Assembly (NCBI GenBank): GCA_030538075.1
Contig: JAUNUQ010000003.1
Coordinates: forward strand, 48,769-112,768
Reading direction: 5' to 3'
Origin: Tissierellia bacterium
Lineage (GTDB): Bacteria > Bacillota > Clostridia > Tissierellales > Peptoniphilaceae
Length of the DNA: 64,000 nt
Below are positions 26,579 to 36,717 of this stretch, in pieces; the stretch's first letter is position 1; the number at the start of each line of letters is the position of its first letter. Below the pieces are notes generated by a model. The model had not been told where the DNA came from and ran no database searches. It saw nothing but the letters and a program-made list of their open reading frames with translations. Made by a program: the position numbers and the translations under genes.

Positions 26579-28351
26579 TTGAAAGTTGGAAAAATCATTA
26601 AAGTCTCAGGTCCACTGGTTGTGGCTGAGGGCATGGAAGAGGCCAACGTATACGACGTAGTCGAAGTATCAGACAATAAGCTCATCGGTGAAATTATAGA
26701 GATGAGAGGCGATCAAGCCTCGATACAAGTTTACGAAGAGACGACCGGAATCGGACCCGGTGAAGTCGTTTATACAACGGGAAGCCCCCTGTCCATTGAA
26801 TTGGGACCGGGCCTCATCGAAGAGATGTTTGACGGAATCCAAAGGCCTCTGGACGTCATGCGTGAAAAAGCCGGAGATTTCTTAATCCGAGGCGTTGAAG
26901 TGCCAAAGTTGAACCGAGATAAAAAATGGGGTTTTAAACCGCTCAAAGCAGTTGGCGATGAGGTTGTGCCAGGCGACATTCTAGGCGAAGTACAGGAGAA
27001 TGTGGTCGTCATGCACAGGATCATGGTACCCCAGGGCGTTAAGGGGAAAATCAAAGAGATCAAAGAAGGCGACTATACAATAACAGACGATATCGCCGTG
27101 ATCGAAGGGGATGGCAAGGAGACCAAGGTGCAGATGATGCAGCGCTGGCCAGTCCGTAGAGGCCGTCCTTACAAACAAAAGCTAGACCCCAATATTCCAT
27201 TGGTAACTGGACAAAGAGTCATCGACACCTTCTTCCCCGTAGCGAAAGGTGGAACAGCGGCAATTCCGGGACCATTTGGAAGCGGTAAGACCGTCGTACA
27301 GCATCAGCTGGCAAAATGGGCGGATGCAGAAATCGTCGTCTACGTAGGCTGTGGTGAGCGTGGAAATGAGATGACAGACGTACTCAACGAGTTCCCAGAG
27401 CTGATCGACCCGCAGACGGGCGAGTCTCTGATGAAGAGAACCGTACTGATTGCAAATACCTCGAATATGCCCGTAGCGGCGCGGGAAGCATCCATCTACA
27501 CGGGAATCACCATCGCTGAATACTTCCGTGACATGGGCTATTCCGTTGCGCTGATGGCAGACTCCACTTCTCGTTGGGCTGAGGCTCTGCGCGAGATGTC
27601 CGGACGTCTGGAAGAGATGCCTGGGGATGAGGGTTACCCCGCCTATCTGGCATCCCGTGTTGCTGAGTTCTATGAGCGAGCTGGTCGAGTGGTCTGTGCA
27701 GGTTCTGATGGACGTGAAGGCGCATTGACGGCGATCGGAGCTGTATCTCCTCCTGGGGGAGACATCTCTGAGCCGGTTTCCCAGGCGACACTTCGTATTG
27801 TAAAGGTGTTCTGGGGACTGGATTATGCCCTGTCCTATGCAAGACATTTCCCGGCCATCAACTGGCTGAACTCCTACTCCCTGTATCAGACGAAGATGGA
27901 CCAATACTTCGATAAGGACATCGACGAGAATTTCTCGGCGAACCGTATCAAGGCAATGGCCCTGCTATCCGAAGAGTCTGGCTTGCAGGAGATCGTACGT
28001 CTGGTTGGACGGGACTCTCTGTCAGAAGAAGACCAATTGAAGCTGGAAGTTGCAAAATCCATTCGTGAGGACTTCCTGCAGCAAAACGCCTTCCATGAGA
28101 CGGACACATATTGCTCCTTAAAGAAACAAAACAAGATGCTCCAACTGATCCTCGCCTTTGGAGATGAAGCCAAAAAGGCGATGGAAAAGGGGGCATATCT
28201 AAACGAGATCTTAGCTCTGCCCATTCGAGAGAGAATCACCAGAGCCAAGAATATCGAAGAGGATAAATTAGAAACGATCGACGACATCACTCGACAGGTA
28301 CAGCATGATATGATCGACCTGATCGGCAAGGGAGGTATTCCAGATGCTTAA
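26579..28351 (+). CDS. ntpA: V-type ATPase catalytic subunit A
   Basis: Subunit A hydrolyses (or makes) ATP. The 590 residues include the N-terminal barrel, the bulge domain (about 110-190) peculiar to A subunits, the P-loop G-P-F-G-S-G-K-T at 231-238, G-C-G-E-R-G-N-E with the catalytic Glu, and [14 protein letters not shown]. The start is TTG with AAAGGAGAGG upstream. The last bases overlap ntpB. Confidence 0.97.
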   Translation: MKVGKIIKVSGPLVVAEGMEEANVYDVVEVSDNKLIGEIIEMRGDQASIQVYEETTGIGPGEVVYTTGSPLSIELGPGLIEEMFDGIQRPLDVMREKAGDFLIRGVEVPKLNRDKKWGFKPLKAVGDEVVPGDILGEVQENVVVMHRIMVPQGVKGKIKEIKEGDYTITDDIAVIEGDGKETKVQMMQRWPVRRGRPYKQKLDPNIPLVTGQRVIDTFFPVAKGGTAAIPGPFGSGKTVVQHQLAKWADAEIVVYVGCGERGNEMTDVLNEFPELIDPQTGESLMKRTVLIANTSNMPVAAREASIYTGITIAEYFRDMGYSVALMADSTSRWAEALREMSGRLEEMPGDEGYPAYLASRVAEFYERAGRVVCAGSDGREGALTAIGAVSPPGGDISEPVSQATLRIVKVFWGLDYALSYARHFPAINWLNSYSLYQTKMDQYFDKDIDENFSANRIKAMALLSEESGLQEIVRLVGRDSLSEEDQLKLEVAKSIREDFLQQNAFHETDTYCSLKKQNKMLQLILAFGDEAKKAMEKGAYLNEILALPIRERITRAKNIEEDKLETIDDITRQVQHDMIDLIGKGGIPDA

Positions 28352-29720
28352 AGATTATAGAAGCGTAACCGAAGTCGTCGGGCCTCTGATGATCGTGGAA
28401 GGTGTAGAAGACGTCAAATATGAGGAACTCGTCGAGGTGCAAATGCAAAACGGCGAGAAGCGAAGGGGAAGAGTTCTGGAGATCAATGGCGACAGGGCCA
28501 TGGTTCAGCTCTTTGAGGGTTCCTCAGGGATCAACCTTCGAGATACCACTGTTCGATTCCTGGGCAAACCGTTGGAATTGGGCGTCTCTGCGGATATGAT
28601 AGGCCGTGTATTCGACGGTTTAGGAACCCCTATTGACGGTGGTCCCACGATCATTCCAGAGAAACGCCTAGACATCAATGGCTCTCCAATTAACCCAGCA
28701 TCAAGAGACTATCCCGAGGAATTTATCCAAACGGGGATCTCCTGTATTGACGGACTAAATACACTTGTTCGAGGGCAAAAACTGCCGATCTTCTCAGGAT
28801 CCGGTCTGCCCCACAACAACGTAGCTGCTCAAATTGCCAGACAGGCACGTGTTCTAGGTCAAGGGGATAAATTCGCCGTCGTATTTGCTGCGATGGGGAT
28901 CACTTTCGAGGAAGCCCAGTTCTTTATTGATGACTTCAATGAGACAGGAGCGATCGACCGTGCTGTACTGTTCATGAACTTGGCGAATGACCCGGCGATT
29001 GAGCGGATTGCAACGCCCCGTATGGCCCTGACCTGTGCAGAGTACCTGGCATTTACCCAAGGCATGCACGTACTGGTCATCCTGACGGACTTGACGAACT
29101 ATGCAGAGGCTCTTCGTGAGGTCTCTGCAGCTCGTAAAGAGGTTCCTGGACGTAGAGGATATCCTGGATACCTGTATACGGACCTCGCTTCTCTGTATGA
29201 GAGAGCTGGCCGTATCAAGGATACTCCCGGATCCATCACCCAGATTCCGATCTTGACCATGCCCGAGGATGACATCACCCACCCGATTCCTGACCTGACA
29301 GGATATATTACGGAGGGACAGATTATTCTCTCCAGAGAGCTTTACAAGAGGGGGATTGCACCTCCAATCAATATCGTACCCTCCTTGTCCCGACTAAAGG
29401 ATAAGGGGATTGGTAAAGAAAAGACCAGAGAAGACCATGCAGATACCATGAACCAGATCTATGCGGCCTATACCGCAGGTATCCAAGCCAGAGAGCTTGC
29501 CGTCATCCTGGGTGAATCTGCTCTGTCCGACGCGGACAAGGCCTTCAGTAAGTTTGCATCTGCATTTGATGAGCGCTATGTAGACCAAGGTTACCATATG
29601 AACCGTACGATTTTTGAAACCCTGGATTTGGGCTGGGATCTTCTGAAGATCATTCCAAGAACTGAGTTGAAGAGAATTCGAGACGAATACATCGAAAAAT
29701 ATATGGACCAGAAGTCTTAA
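28344..29720 (+). CDS. ntpB: V-type ATPase non-catalytic subunit B
   Basis: Subunit B alternates with A in the head and completes its nucleotide sites. The 458 residues lack a P-loop: the loop reads G-S-G-L-P-H-N-N. The arginine-finger region and S-R-L-K-D-K-G-I-G motif are present, and [15 protein letters not shown] is typical of B. It overlaps ntpA by eight bases, so translation is coupled and stoichiometry kept equal. Confidence 0.97.
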   Translation: MLKDYRSVTEVVGPLMIVEGVEDVKYEELVEVQMQNGEKRRGRVLEINGDRAMVQLFEGSSGINLRDTTVRFLGKPLELGVSADMIGRVFDGLGTPIDGGPTIIPEKRLDINGSPINPASRDYPEEFIQTGISCIDGLNTLVRGQKLPIFSGSGLPHNNVAAQIARQARVLGQGDKFAVVFAAMGITFEEAQFFIDDFNETGAIDRAVLFMNLANDPAIERIATPRMALTCAEYLAFTQGMHVLVILTDLTNYAEALREVSAARKEVPGRRGYPGYLYTDLASLYERAGRIKDTPGSITQIPILTMPEDDITHPIPDLTGYITEGQIILSRELYKRGIAPPINIVPSLSRLKDKGIGKEKTREDHADTMNQIYAAYTAGIQARELAVILGESALSDADKAFSKFASAFDERYVDQGYHMNRTIFETLDLGWDLLKIIPRTELKRIRDEYIEKYMDQKS

Positions 29721-29732
29721 AGGGGCGATTCA

Positions 29733-30368
29733 ATGGCTAAGCTAAATGTAAATCCCACCCGGATGAATATGACCACCCTGAAAAACCGGCTCAAGACATC
29801 CACGCGGGGACATAAGCTCCTGAAAGATAAGCAAGACGAGCTGATGCGGCGTTTCATTGAGATGATACGGCAGAATAAAAATCTGCGAGAGGACGTCGAA
29901 GCAGAACTGAGTGAATCCTTTCGAGATTTTCTGCTGGCCAGCGCCGTTATGAGTCCCGAGATGTTGGAAGAAGCAGTATCCTTCCCGAAGCAGAGTTTGA
30001 CGGTGGACATCAAAAAGAAAAACGTCATGAGCGTAAATATCCCAGTCATGCAATTTGATCGGGGCTCCGACGAAGAGTCCAATATCTTCCCCTATGGGTA
30101 TGCGCAGACCTCAGCAGAACTGGACGATGCCATCTATCGCCTAAGCAATATCATGGATAAACTATTGGAATTGGCAGAGGTGGAAAAGGCCTGTCAGCTG
30201 ATGGCAGACGAGATCGAAAAGACCAGAAGGCGTGTAAACGCTCTGGAACATAGAACCATCCCCGATCTAGAGGAGACGATCAAATACATCCGAATGAAAC
30301 TGGATGAAAACGAACGTGCCACCATTACCCGTTTGATGAAGGTCAAGGATATCATAGCAAAACACTAA
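29733..30368 (+). CDS. ntpD: V-type ATPase subunit D (central shaft)
   Basis: Subunit D is the rotating axle in the head. The 211 residues are mainly two long antiparallel helices: N-terminal [15 protein letters not shown] and [14 protein letters not shown], and C-terminal [12 protein letters not shown], all family signatures. AAAGGGGCGA precedes the ATG. It ends the operon; no ntpH or ntpJ follows. Confidence 0.96.
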   Translation: MAKLNVNPTRMNMTTLKNRLKTSTRGHKLLKDKQDELMRRFIEMIRQNKNLREDVEAELSESFRDFLLASAVMSPEMLEEAVSFPKQSLTVDIKKKNVMSVNIPVMQFDRGSDEESNIFPYGYAQTSAELDDAIYRLSNIMDKLLELAEVEKACQLMADEIEKTRRRVNALEHRTIPDLEETIKYIRMKLDENERATITRLMKVKDIIAKH

Positions 30369-30380
30369 GAGAACCAATAA

Positions 30381-30410
30381 AAACCGTCCGGATTATCCGG
30401 ACGGTTTTTT
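30381..30410 (+). terminator. Terminator of the V-ATPase operon
   Basis: An 11-bp stem AAACCGTCCGG / CCGGACGGTTT (30381-30391 with 30397-30407) has a 5-nt loop and ends in a run of T. Confidence 0.95.
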
Positions 30411-30543
30411 CGTATTCAACAAGCAGTATATTTATTTGTGGGTAATTTTACCTTACGCAAGGGATGTCTTGGGTTACTATCGACAAAAGAGTCGCTATAA
30501 GGCTAGTAAATCGTCTCAAATAGAGTAGATCTATTCAAGAGCA

Positions 30544-31653
30544 TTAAAGAGAATCAAATGCGACACCCTTCTGGGCATTGCGTCCATATTTTCTGGCTGC
30601 ATAGACATAGGCCATGAGGTTTTCTTCCGAAGTGCCGATGGGCACTGAACAACCACTGGCCAAGATAAAGCCCTTAGGCGAATCGGCAGCCTTTTTTAGG
30701 CATGTGATGACACTTTGTATAACATCATCAATCGTGCCATATCGTAAGACTTCAACAGGTGGAACATTTCCGATAATTGGACAGTAATCTCCCATGACAG
30801 CTTTTAATTCGGCTAGATCTTCGCAGTTATCTACACTAAATGAGGAGATATCCAGCCTCATAAGATCCTCCCAGATCTTTTTAGTGTGTCCGCAAATGTG
30901 TAGTGACGGTTTTGCTCCAGTAATCTCCTTTAAGCCCTCTACTAGGCGCTGCATTTCAGGGAACACAAATTCGTCAAACTGTGATTTGCTGATTATATCA
31001 GAAGTTGCAACCGGCTCAGAGATGGAAGCGGAGCCTCCTCCAAACTCTTTGGTAAATGCTTCCACCCAGAGTAAGGAATTGTCTACACATAGGGAGAGCA
31101 GTTTCTTTAAGTTCTTTGGATCCTTCTTTGTATCCCTCAGAACTTTTTCTATGGGGCGCACCGCAATAGCGGTAGAGAGGGGACCCACAACACCGGTAGT
31201 CAATGCTGCATTGGGAAACCGCTTAACGACCTGATATCCTCTATCTATCAATGGTTTTAATACTTCGTTTGAAAATGGATCAATTGCATTTAGTCTATTC
31301 CAGTCATCGTAGTCCTTAAGGATATGATCAGAAATTGAGTCAATTCCATTCTCCGGATATCTTGCCGTGGAACCCATAGCAACTCCCATAGTACGAAGGG
31401 AAAGTCGAATATTTATCCCCTCAAGGCCAAACTGCTCCTTCGCACGTTCTGTCACTTCTGCAAACACTTCAAAATCATCGTTAAGCTCACTGATCGTATG
31501 CCCGCAGAGATTGACGATGGACTCATTAACCGTATGTAGACTATAGGGGATATGATCGACCACCTCCCCCGCCATATATTTTTTCATCCTTTCAGCTGCG
31601 CTCATGGTAGACGGATATTTTCCATATTCTAGCTTTAATTCATCGAAATTCAT
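30544..31653 (-). CDS. UroD-family corrinoid/cobalamin methyltransferase-like protein
   Basis: The 369-residue protein has the uroporphyrinogen-decarboxylase TIM-barrel fold but is of the MtaA/CmuA-like group, which move methyl groups between corrinoid proteins and thiols. H-I-C-G-H-T holds the zinc-binding His-x-Cys pair (about residue 250), and a late S-G-C-S-V-P supplies the third Cys ligand, both absent from true HemE. The N-terminus has S-A-A-E-R-M-K-K-Y-M-A-G. AATGGAGGATAAG precedes the ATG. It is divergent from an ABC importer across a 558-base gap, suggesting that the imported compound is its methyl donor; that is inference. Confidence 0.85.
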   Translation of the reverse strand: MNFDELKLEYGKYPSTMSAAERMKKYMAGEVVDHIPYSLHTVNESIVNLCGHTISELNDDFEVFAEVTERAKEQFGLEGINIRLSLRTMGVAMGSTARYPENGIDSISDHILKDYDDWNRLNAIDPFSNEVLKPLIDRGYQVVKRFPNAALTTGVVGPLSTAIAVRPIEKVLRDTKKDPKNLKKLLSLCVDNSLLWVEAFTKEFGGGSASISEPVATSDIISKSQFDEFVFPEMQRLVEGLKEITGAKPSLHICGHTKKIWEDLMRLDISSFSVDNCEDLAELKAVMGDYCPIIGNVPPVEVLRYGTIDDVIQSVITCLKKAADSPKGFILASGCSVPIGTSEENLMAYVYAARKYGRNAQKGVAFDSL

Positions 31654-32124
31654 TTCTTATCCTCCATTTCTGTGAATCTATTAATCGCAGACCTGTTCAC
31701 GATAAACTGGTATTTCTACTATCATCTTATTTGAAAGTACAGAAATTCGTCCAATTAATAATCTAGATATATTTATTCGAATCGATAAGAAACATCTATT
31801 ACACAAGGGGACTAAGTGTAGAATCCGCTACGAATATTAATTTCCACATGCTGTATGGATATGAGAAGAAGCAAATAGTAATACGTAACTCTTTTCTCTT
31901 CATACCGATTGCTTTTCTAATTTAAAGATCTTGTAAATCGGATACTATAGTCCAAGGTTTCAAGTGACTCTCTTAGATTCTATTCCTCGATTGCCGGATA
32001 AGACACCTAGAGATAATAATAAGCTTGAGAAGAGATTGAAACTTATTCAAATCGAAAAAATAAAAGTATTTGCAATATACTAAGAAATAAGTACCCATAT
32101 AACAAAAACCATTAGATATCTTAA

Positions 32125-32159
32125 TTGGACTTGGGTATTAAATACCCTTATAGTTTAAT
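32125..32159 (+). promoter_or_regulatory. Candidate promoter with palindrome before the ABC importer
   Basis: A perfect inverted repeat GGGTATT-A-AATACCC (32133-32147) overlaps plausible -35 and -10 elements (TTGGAC 32125 or TTGGGT 32131; TATAGT 32149 or TTTAAT 32154). Its position suggests a repressor site. The remaining gap 31654-32124 between the divergent genes is AT-rich and shows no gene or riboswitch motif that I recognise. Confidence 0.5.
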
Positions 32160-32212
32160 ATGAATGTATGTATTTGTTAATTATTAACAGGGTGAAGGGG
32201 GGAGTGGCGCCT

Positions 32213-33010
32213 ATGGAAGTCACCATTGACCACGTAAAATTCTCGTATATACAAGGCAGTCCCGTTCTAGGAGATATTAGTATTAAGGCGAATGAGGGCT
32301 CATTTGTTTGTTTATTAGGTCAGTCGGGTTGTGGAAAGAGTACTTTACTACGTCTAATAGCAGGCTTAGAAAAACCAGATGAAGGCATTTTAGAAGTAGA
32401 TGGAAAGCCAATAGCCTCAGCGGGATTAGATAGAGGGGTGGTATTTCAGGACTATGGACTATTCCCATGGATGACTGCTGGTGAGAATATCATGATCGCT
32501 CTTAAACAGAGATTTCCAGAATTATCAGCAGATGAGCGAAAGAGCAAGGCTCTATTCTGGATGCAAAAAGTTGGTATGAATGAGGCATTGTTTAAGAAAT
32601 TACCAGGAGAGCTTTCTGGAGGACAAAAACAGAGATGCGGGATAGCAAGAGCCTTCGCAATCGATCCTCCCATCCTATTGATGGACGAGCCCTTTGCTTC
32701 TTTAGATGCTGTAACAAAGGCAAAACTACAAGATCTCGTACTAGAATTATGGCAACAGGAGGAGAATAAAAAGAAGACGATTTTCTTTGTGACCCATGAG
32801 GTCGATGAGGCTCTGGTTTTGGCAACGGATATCTGCGTATTCAGTCAAGCACCATCGGTCATTATGCACAAGCACTCCTTTAAGGACGAGATACGCCCAA
32901 CACGGCAAAACATTTACACCAATAAAGAGATTCAAGATTTGAGAAATATGCTGATCAAGATCTTATATGAGGATGCAGTTACACGAGTAGGCGCAACGAG
33001 TAATAAATAA
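32213..33010 (+). CDS. ABC transporter ATPase, nitrate/sulfonate/taurine type
   Basis: This 265-residue ATPase powers uptake by the SsuB/TauB type of importer. Walker A G-Q-S-G-C-G-K-S-T, Q-loop V-V-F-Q-D-Y-G-L-F-P-W (the D-Y-x-L-F-P-W form is typical of this subfamily), signature L-S-G-G-Q-K-Q-R, Walker B I-L-L-M-D-E-P and the H-loop T-H-E-V-D-E-A are all present. The frame can extend upstream to 32168, but AGGGGGGAG before the ATG at 32213 decides the start. Codons are more AT-rich than in the housekeeping genes. It heads the cluster ATPase, binding protein, permease. Confidence 0.92.
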   Translation: MEVTIDHVKFSYIQGSPVLGDISIKANEGSFVCLLGQSGCGKSTLLRLIAGLEKPDEGILEVDGKPIASAGLDRGVVFQDYGLFPWMTAGENIMIALKQRFPELSADERKSKALFWMQKVGMNEALFKKLPGELSGGQKQRCGIARAFAIDPPILLMDEPFASLDAVTKAKLQDLVLELWQQEENKKKTIFFVTHEVDEALVLATDICVFSQAPSVIMHKHSFKDEIRPTRQNIYTNKEIQDLRNMLIKILYEDAVTRVGATSNK

Positions 33011-33027
33011 TTTTGGAGGTTGATTTT

Positions 33028-34149
33028 ATGAAGAAGGGTTTTTTAGTAATGCTTGCCCTGTTAGTGATTTTTGTTTACACAGGATGCAGTTCAAATCAGA
33101 TGGCAAGTGAAACAGCTGGCGATACGCCCGCTGCAGACGAATCACAGACAATTAAGCTCCGCATTGGCGCACAGGCGACTTCAGGACAAGTATTTCAGTT
33201 TATTGCTGAGGAACATGGATTTAACGAAGAAGAAGGTATTGATGTCGAAATGATCTACCTTAGCAATCTATCGGATGCAGCATCTGCACTTCAAGCGAAA
33301 CAAGTAGATGTGCTTTCGACATATGGGACAGGGGGGCCTTTAATTCAAATTGCAAATGGACAAGATTACAATATGTTTGCAGGATATATGATTATTGGTG
33401 AAACACCAGTTTATGGAAAACCAGAGGCGGAATATGCGGATTTATCAAGTCTAAAGGGCAAGACCATCGGCATAACGAGGGGAGGTACGCCAGATGTCGT
33501 CTTAAAAGGCGTACTATATGATGCTGGTTTTCCCTTTACCTATGCAGGGGATGTAATCATCGGTGAAGCTGGGGACCCGGATATGATTACTTTTATTGAG
33601 TATAAGAAGAATACGGACGTGCTTCAAGCAATATCCAAGGGAGAAGTTGACTTTGGAGCAACAGCTACCGGCTATCAAATACAAGCCAGAGAGTTAGGGC
33701 TTGAAGTTAAGATGTGGCCAGATGACTATTGGCAAAACCATTCATGTTGTAGAATGTTTGCGATGAATGAATTCGTGAGTGATAATGAGGAAGGTCTGTA
33801 TCGGCTACTGCGATCCTATCTTCGAGCAGAAGAATATATGCAGGCGAATATGGGAGAAGTATCGGATTTAGTGGTTGAGAATTTGGATCTAACGAAAGAA
33901 ACGGCAGACAGCTTTGTCTTAAGTGAACATATGAAATATGACACGGACCCTTTTACGGACAGTGTAAGACTTATGTGGGAAAAGATGGCGAATTACGGCT
34001 ATCTAACAAAGGGGAATGTGGATATTGAAGATCATATTGACTCAAATATATACAAACGCGCACTGGATTCGCTGATCAATGATTATCCAGATAGTCAATT
34101 CTTTAAAGACAAACTCGAGCAATTCAATACAAATAACAAAGTGTACTAA
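33028..34149 (+). CDS. ABC substrate-binding lipoprotein, SsuA/Thi5-like
   Basis: This is the extracellular binding protein of the importer. From the ATG at 33028 (GGAGG nine bases upstream) it has 373 residues. M-K-K-G-F-L-V-M-L-A-L-L is a lipoprotein signal, and V-Y-T-G-C-S is the lipobox with Cys19 or so as the lipid site. After a short Thr/Ala-rich linker the mature part begins I-K-L-R-I-G-A-Q-A-T-S-G-Q-V and contains A-L-Q-A-K-Q-V-D-V-L and G-K-T-I-G-I-T-R-G-G-T, the NMT1/SsuA pattern. Ligand unknown; family members bind sulfonates, nitrate, pyrimidine precursors or other small anions and amines. Confidence 0.88.
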   Translation: MKKGFLVMLALLVIFVYTGCSSNQMASETAGDTPAADESQTIKLRIGAQATSGQVFQFIAEEHGFNEEEGIDVEMIYLSNLSDAASALQAKQVDVLSTYGTGGPLIQIANGQDYNMFAGYMIIGETPVYGKPEAEYADLSSLKGKTIGITRGGTPDVVLKGVLYDAGFPFTYAGDVIIGEAGDPDMITFIEYKKNTDVLQAISKGEVDFGATATGYQIQARELGLEVKMWPDDYWQNHSCCRMFAMNEFVSDNEEGLYRLLRSYLRAEEYMQANMGEVSDLVVENLDLTKETADSFVLSEHMKYDTDPFTDSVRLMWEKMANYGYLTKGNVDIEDHIDSNIYKRALDSLINDYPDSQFFKDKLEQFNTNNKVY

Positions 34150-34182
34150 GAAATATCTATGGTACGGGAAGAAGGAGAATTC

Positions 34183-34941
34183 ATGACAGATTTTATCCGA
34201 AAGAGATTGGGGATCATCGTGATTTTTATTGGAATGATTGTGGGCTATGTGCTACTTACAGATGTATTTCATGTACTAAACCCATTCTTATTCCACAGCC
34301 TCACGACGGTTCCTAGCATTTTTCAACAGTATTTACCTCAGCTAATACTAGGTTTTCAAAGCTCAATGACGATGCTGAGCATCGGATATTTCTTAGCTCT
34401 GATTCTAGGGATAGCGATAGGTTCATTTATTGGTTTGAACAAGCTGATTCGTTTGAATGTAACTCCTTATATCAACGCATTTAGTGCAATACCCGTAACT
34501 CTATTAACTCCCTATGCCATCAATATATTTCCTTCATTCAAAATAGCATCCATCTTTATTATCTTTTTAGGATGTTTTTGGATCATACTGGGAACGACAA
34601 TATCGGCCGTAATGACAATTGATCGCCGATATCTTGAAAATGCTATGACACTGGAGATCACTGGGAGCGAGTATCTGTTTAGAGTGGTCTTGCCTGCAGC
34701 ATCACCTTCCATCCTTGCTGGTTGTACCGTCGCATTAAAACTGGCTTTCATGCTACTGGTCGTTGCGGAAATGTTTGGTTCAACCTCTGGTATGGGGTAT
34801 TTTATCCAGTATTATTCAGACTTTGGCAGATTTGATGTGGTTGCTGTCGGGATGATTTTCCTCGCCCTTGTATTGGTAGTGATTATGTATATCTTTGACT
34901 TAATAAAGTCCAAGATATTGCATTGGACGACAAATAATTAA
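34183..34941 (+). CDS. ABC importer permease, SsuC/TauC type
   Basis: The 252-residue permease has six membrane segments and the coupling-helix motif E-x-A-x-x-L-x-x-x-x-x-E-Y-L-F-R-V-V-L-P-A-A-S-P-S-I (here E-N-A-M-T-L-E-I-T-G-S-E-Y-L). AAGGAGAATTC precedes the ATG at 34183, which is chosen over an upstream in-frame ATG at 34159. It completes the importer. The order ATPase, binding protein, permease is unusual only in that the permease comes last. Confidence 0.9.
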   Translation: MTDFIRKRLGIIVIFIGMIVGYVLLTDVFHVLNPFLFHSLTTVPSIFQQYLPQLILGFQSSMTMLSIGYFLALILGIAIGSFIGLNKLIRLNVTPYINAFSAIPVTLLTPYAINIFPSFKIASIFIIFLGCFWIILGTTISAVMTIDRRYLENAMTLEITGSEYLFRVVLPAASPSILAGCTVALKLAFMLLVVAEMFGSTSGMGYFIQYYSDFGRFDVVAVGMIFLALVLVVIMYIFDLIKSKILHWTTNN

Positions 34942-35019
34942 AGATATTAAATGGATTTATGCCAGTAGTTAATTAGCAAAATTGAATTTACCTAATAATT
35001 GAGAAAGGCAGGCTGAAAA

Positions 35020-35421
35020 ATGAAGAAGAATAAGTGGATCTTACCATTATTGGCCATTGTGCTGGGGGCCATATTCTACATCCTCTTGACACAAGTGCTT
35101 CATAGCTGTCCAATCGTAGAAGGAGAAAAACCAATGAAGTGCAACTGGACGAAAGAAGCGCTAATAGGATTATCCTATCTCATCATTGTACTAGGCGTCA
35201 TTAAACTGATTCCAGCGTTCTCAAAATTTGTCGGGGGAATTGCAATTGCCGAGATGGGAATTGGTATATATGGTATCTTGTTGACCAAGGTTTTTATTGG
35301 CACATGTAAGACAGAGACAATGGTCTGTAACTTGGAGTTGGGGCCAGGGTCCCTCCTAGTATTGGGAGTCTACATATTGCTATCGTTGGTGACCTTTGTA
35401 TCCAATAGGAAGATGGAATAG
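35020..35421 (+). CDS. DUF4418 family membrane protein
   Basis: This 133-residue protein with four helices belongs to DUF4418, of unknown function. The conserved pair H-S-C-P and M-K-C-N-W-T near the N-terminus, and G-T-C-K-T-E-T-M-V-C-N in the third loop, place four or more cysteines outside the helices, which is the family pattern. DUF4418 genes often precede a MacB-like FtsX permease and ATPase, as here. AAAGGCAGG lies before the ATG. Confidence 0.82.
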   Translation: MKKNKWILPLLAIVLGAIFYILLTQVLHSCPIVEGEKPMKCNWTKEALIGLSYLIIVLGVIKLIPAFSKFVGGIAIAEMGIGIYGILLTKVFIGTCKTETMVCNLELGPGSLLVLGVYILLSLVTFVSNRKME

Positions 35422-35510
35422 GGTTGACGAATGCACCATAACTGCCCGATTAATTGTAGATTGCAATATTCCGTTTTCTCTGATATTGGGGTTGGACATA
35501 GGAGTACACA

Positions 35511-36716
35511 ATGAAGAATATTTGGAAAGACCTAGCTTGGTTGAATACCATCCGATCCTCAGCTAGGAGCATTGGTATTGTTGTGTTGATTTTCTTTTTG
35601 GCCTTCAGTTTATACTTTATCAGCTATCTTACTGCTGGGATGAATAATGGGATAAGATCTATGGAAGATAAACTGGGCGCAGATATCATTGTACTTCCGA
35701 TGGAAGTTGATGAAAATGAATACCAAGGTGCACTGATTAACGGGGAACCAAGTCATTTTATGATGGATGATAGGGTGATCAACGCCGTTAACGGGGTTCA
35801 AGGCGTCCAAAAGTGTTCACCTCAGGTATTTGTAGCGACCATATCAGCGAGTTGTTGCGCTTTTCCAGTCCAGGTTATCGGCATTGATTTCGAGACGGAT
35901 TTTTCTGTTACGTCCTGGTTGCAAGATGATGTGGAGTTGCCATTGCAGAGAGACCAAATTTTGGTAGGTAGAAATATTGTGGCACAGACTGGCGCCTATT
36001 TACCATTCTTTGATCATAAATTTTTCGTTGCAGGAAGCTTCTCGGAGACCGGAATGGGCTTCGACAACTCAGTGTTTATGGGAATCGAAGATGCGAGGAT
36101 GATCGCTGCGAAGGCACCATACTATTCTTTTGAGAATCAAGAAGAACAAGAAAACATGATATCATCTGTGATGGTCAAGGTGGATAAGGACTTTGATGCT
36201 AGAGTTGTAGCTCGCGATATCGATCAAGTGATCAAGGAATTTAACGCAAAAACAGAGGTGACTCGGGCGATGTTTACGGATATTGCTCGCCAGATGACAC
36301 AGTATAAGGATCTGTTTATTCTGTTATTGGCATTATTGTGGGGTTTGGGGCTAGTAGTCTTGATGGTTGTGTTTCAATTGATGATTCGGGGCCGAAGACG
36401 TGAGTGGATAGCCCTTCGAATACTGGGAGCTACAAAAAAACAGCTATCGAGATTGATCATAACGGAGAGTCTGATTCTTGGAGCAATTGGTGCGTTAACA
36501 GGAACCGTTTTTGCTCTGATCGTTCAGACCTTATTCAATACCACAATACAGCAGAGGATAAACCTGCCATTTCTTGAGCCAAATAGAGAAATAGTGCTTT
36601 TATTGATAGGGGTTACGATAGGATTATGTATCTTGATAGGACCAATTAGTTCGTTTTTTGGTGTCAGAAATCTCTATAGAGAAGAAATTGCGGTTTCTTC
36701 GAACCGGGAGGGTTAA
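35511..36716 (+). CDS. FtsX/MacB-like ABC permease
   Basis: The 401-residue protein has one N-terminal helix, a large extracellular domain (about 45-260), then three helices at the end, with the FtsX signature R-R-R-E-W-I-A-L-R-I-L-G-A-T-K-K-Q-L. This architecture is that of MacB-type mechanotransmission transporters, which do not carry substrates through the membrane in the usual way. AGGAG lies before the ATG. The partner ATPase starts two bases after the stop. Role unknown. Confidence 0.88.
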   Translation: MKNIWKDLAWLNTIRSSARSIGIVVLIFFLAFSLYFISYLTAGMNNGIRSMEDKLGADIIVLPMEVDENEYQGALINGEPSHFMMDDRVINAVNGVQGVQKCSPQVFVATISASCCAFPVQVIGIDFETDFSVTSWLQDDVELPLQRDQILVGRNIVAQTGAYLPFFDHKFFVAGSFSETGMGFDNSVFMGIEDARMIAAKAPYYSFENQEEQENMISSVMVKVDKDFDARVVARDIDQVIKEFNAKTEVTRAMFTDIARQMTQYKDLFILLLALLWGLGLVVLMVVFQLMIRGRRREWIALRILGATKKQLSRLIITESLILGAIGALTGTVFALIVQTLFNTTIQQRINLPFLEPNREIVLLLIGVTIGLCILIGPISSFFGVRNLYREEIAVSSNREG

Positions 36717-36717
36717 A

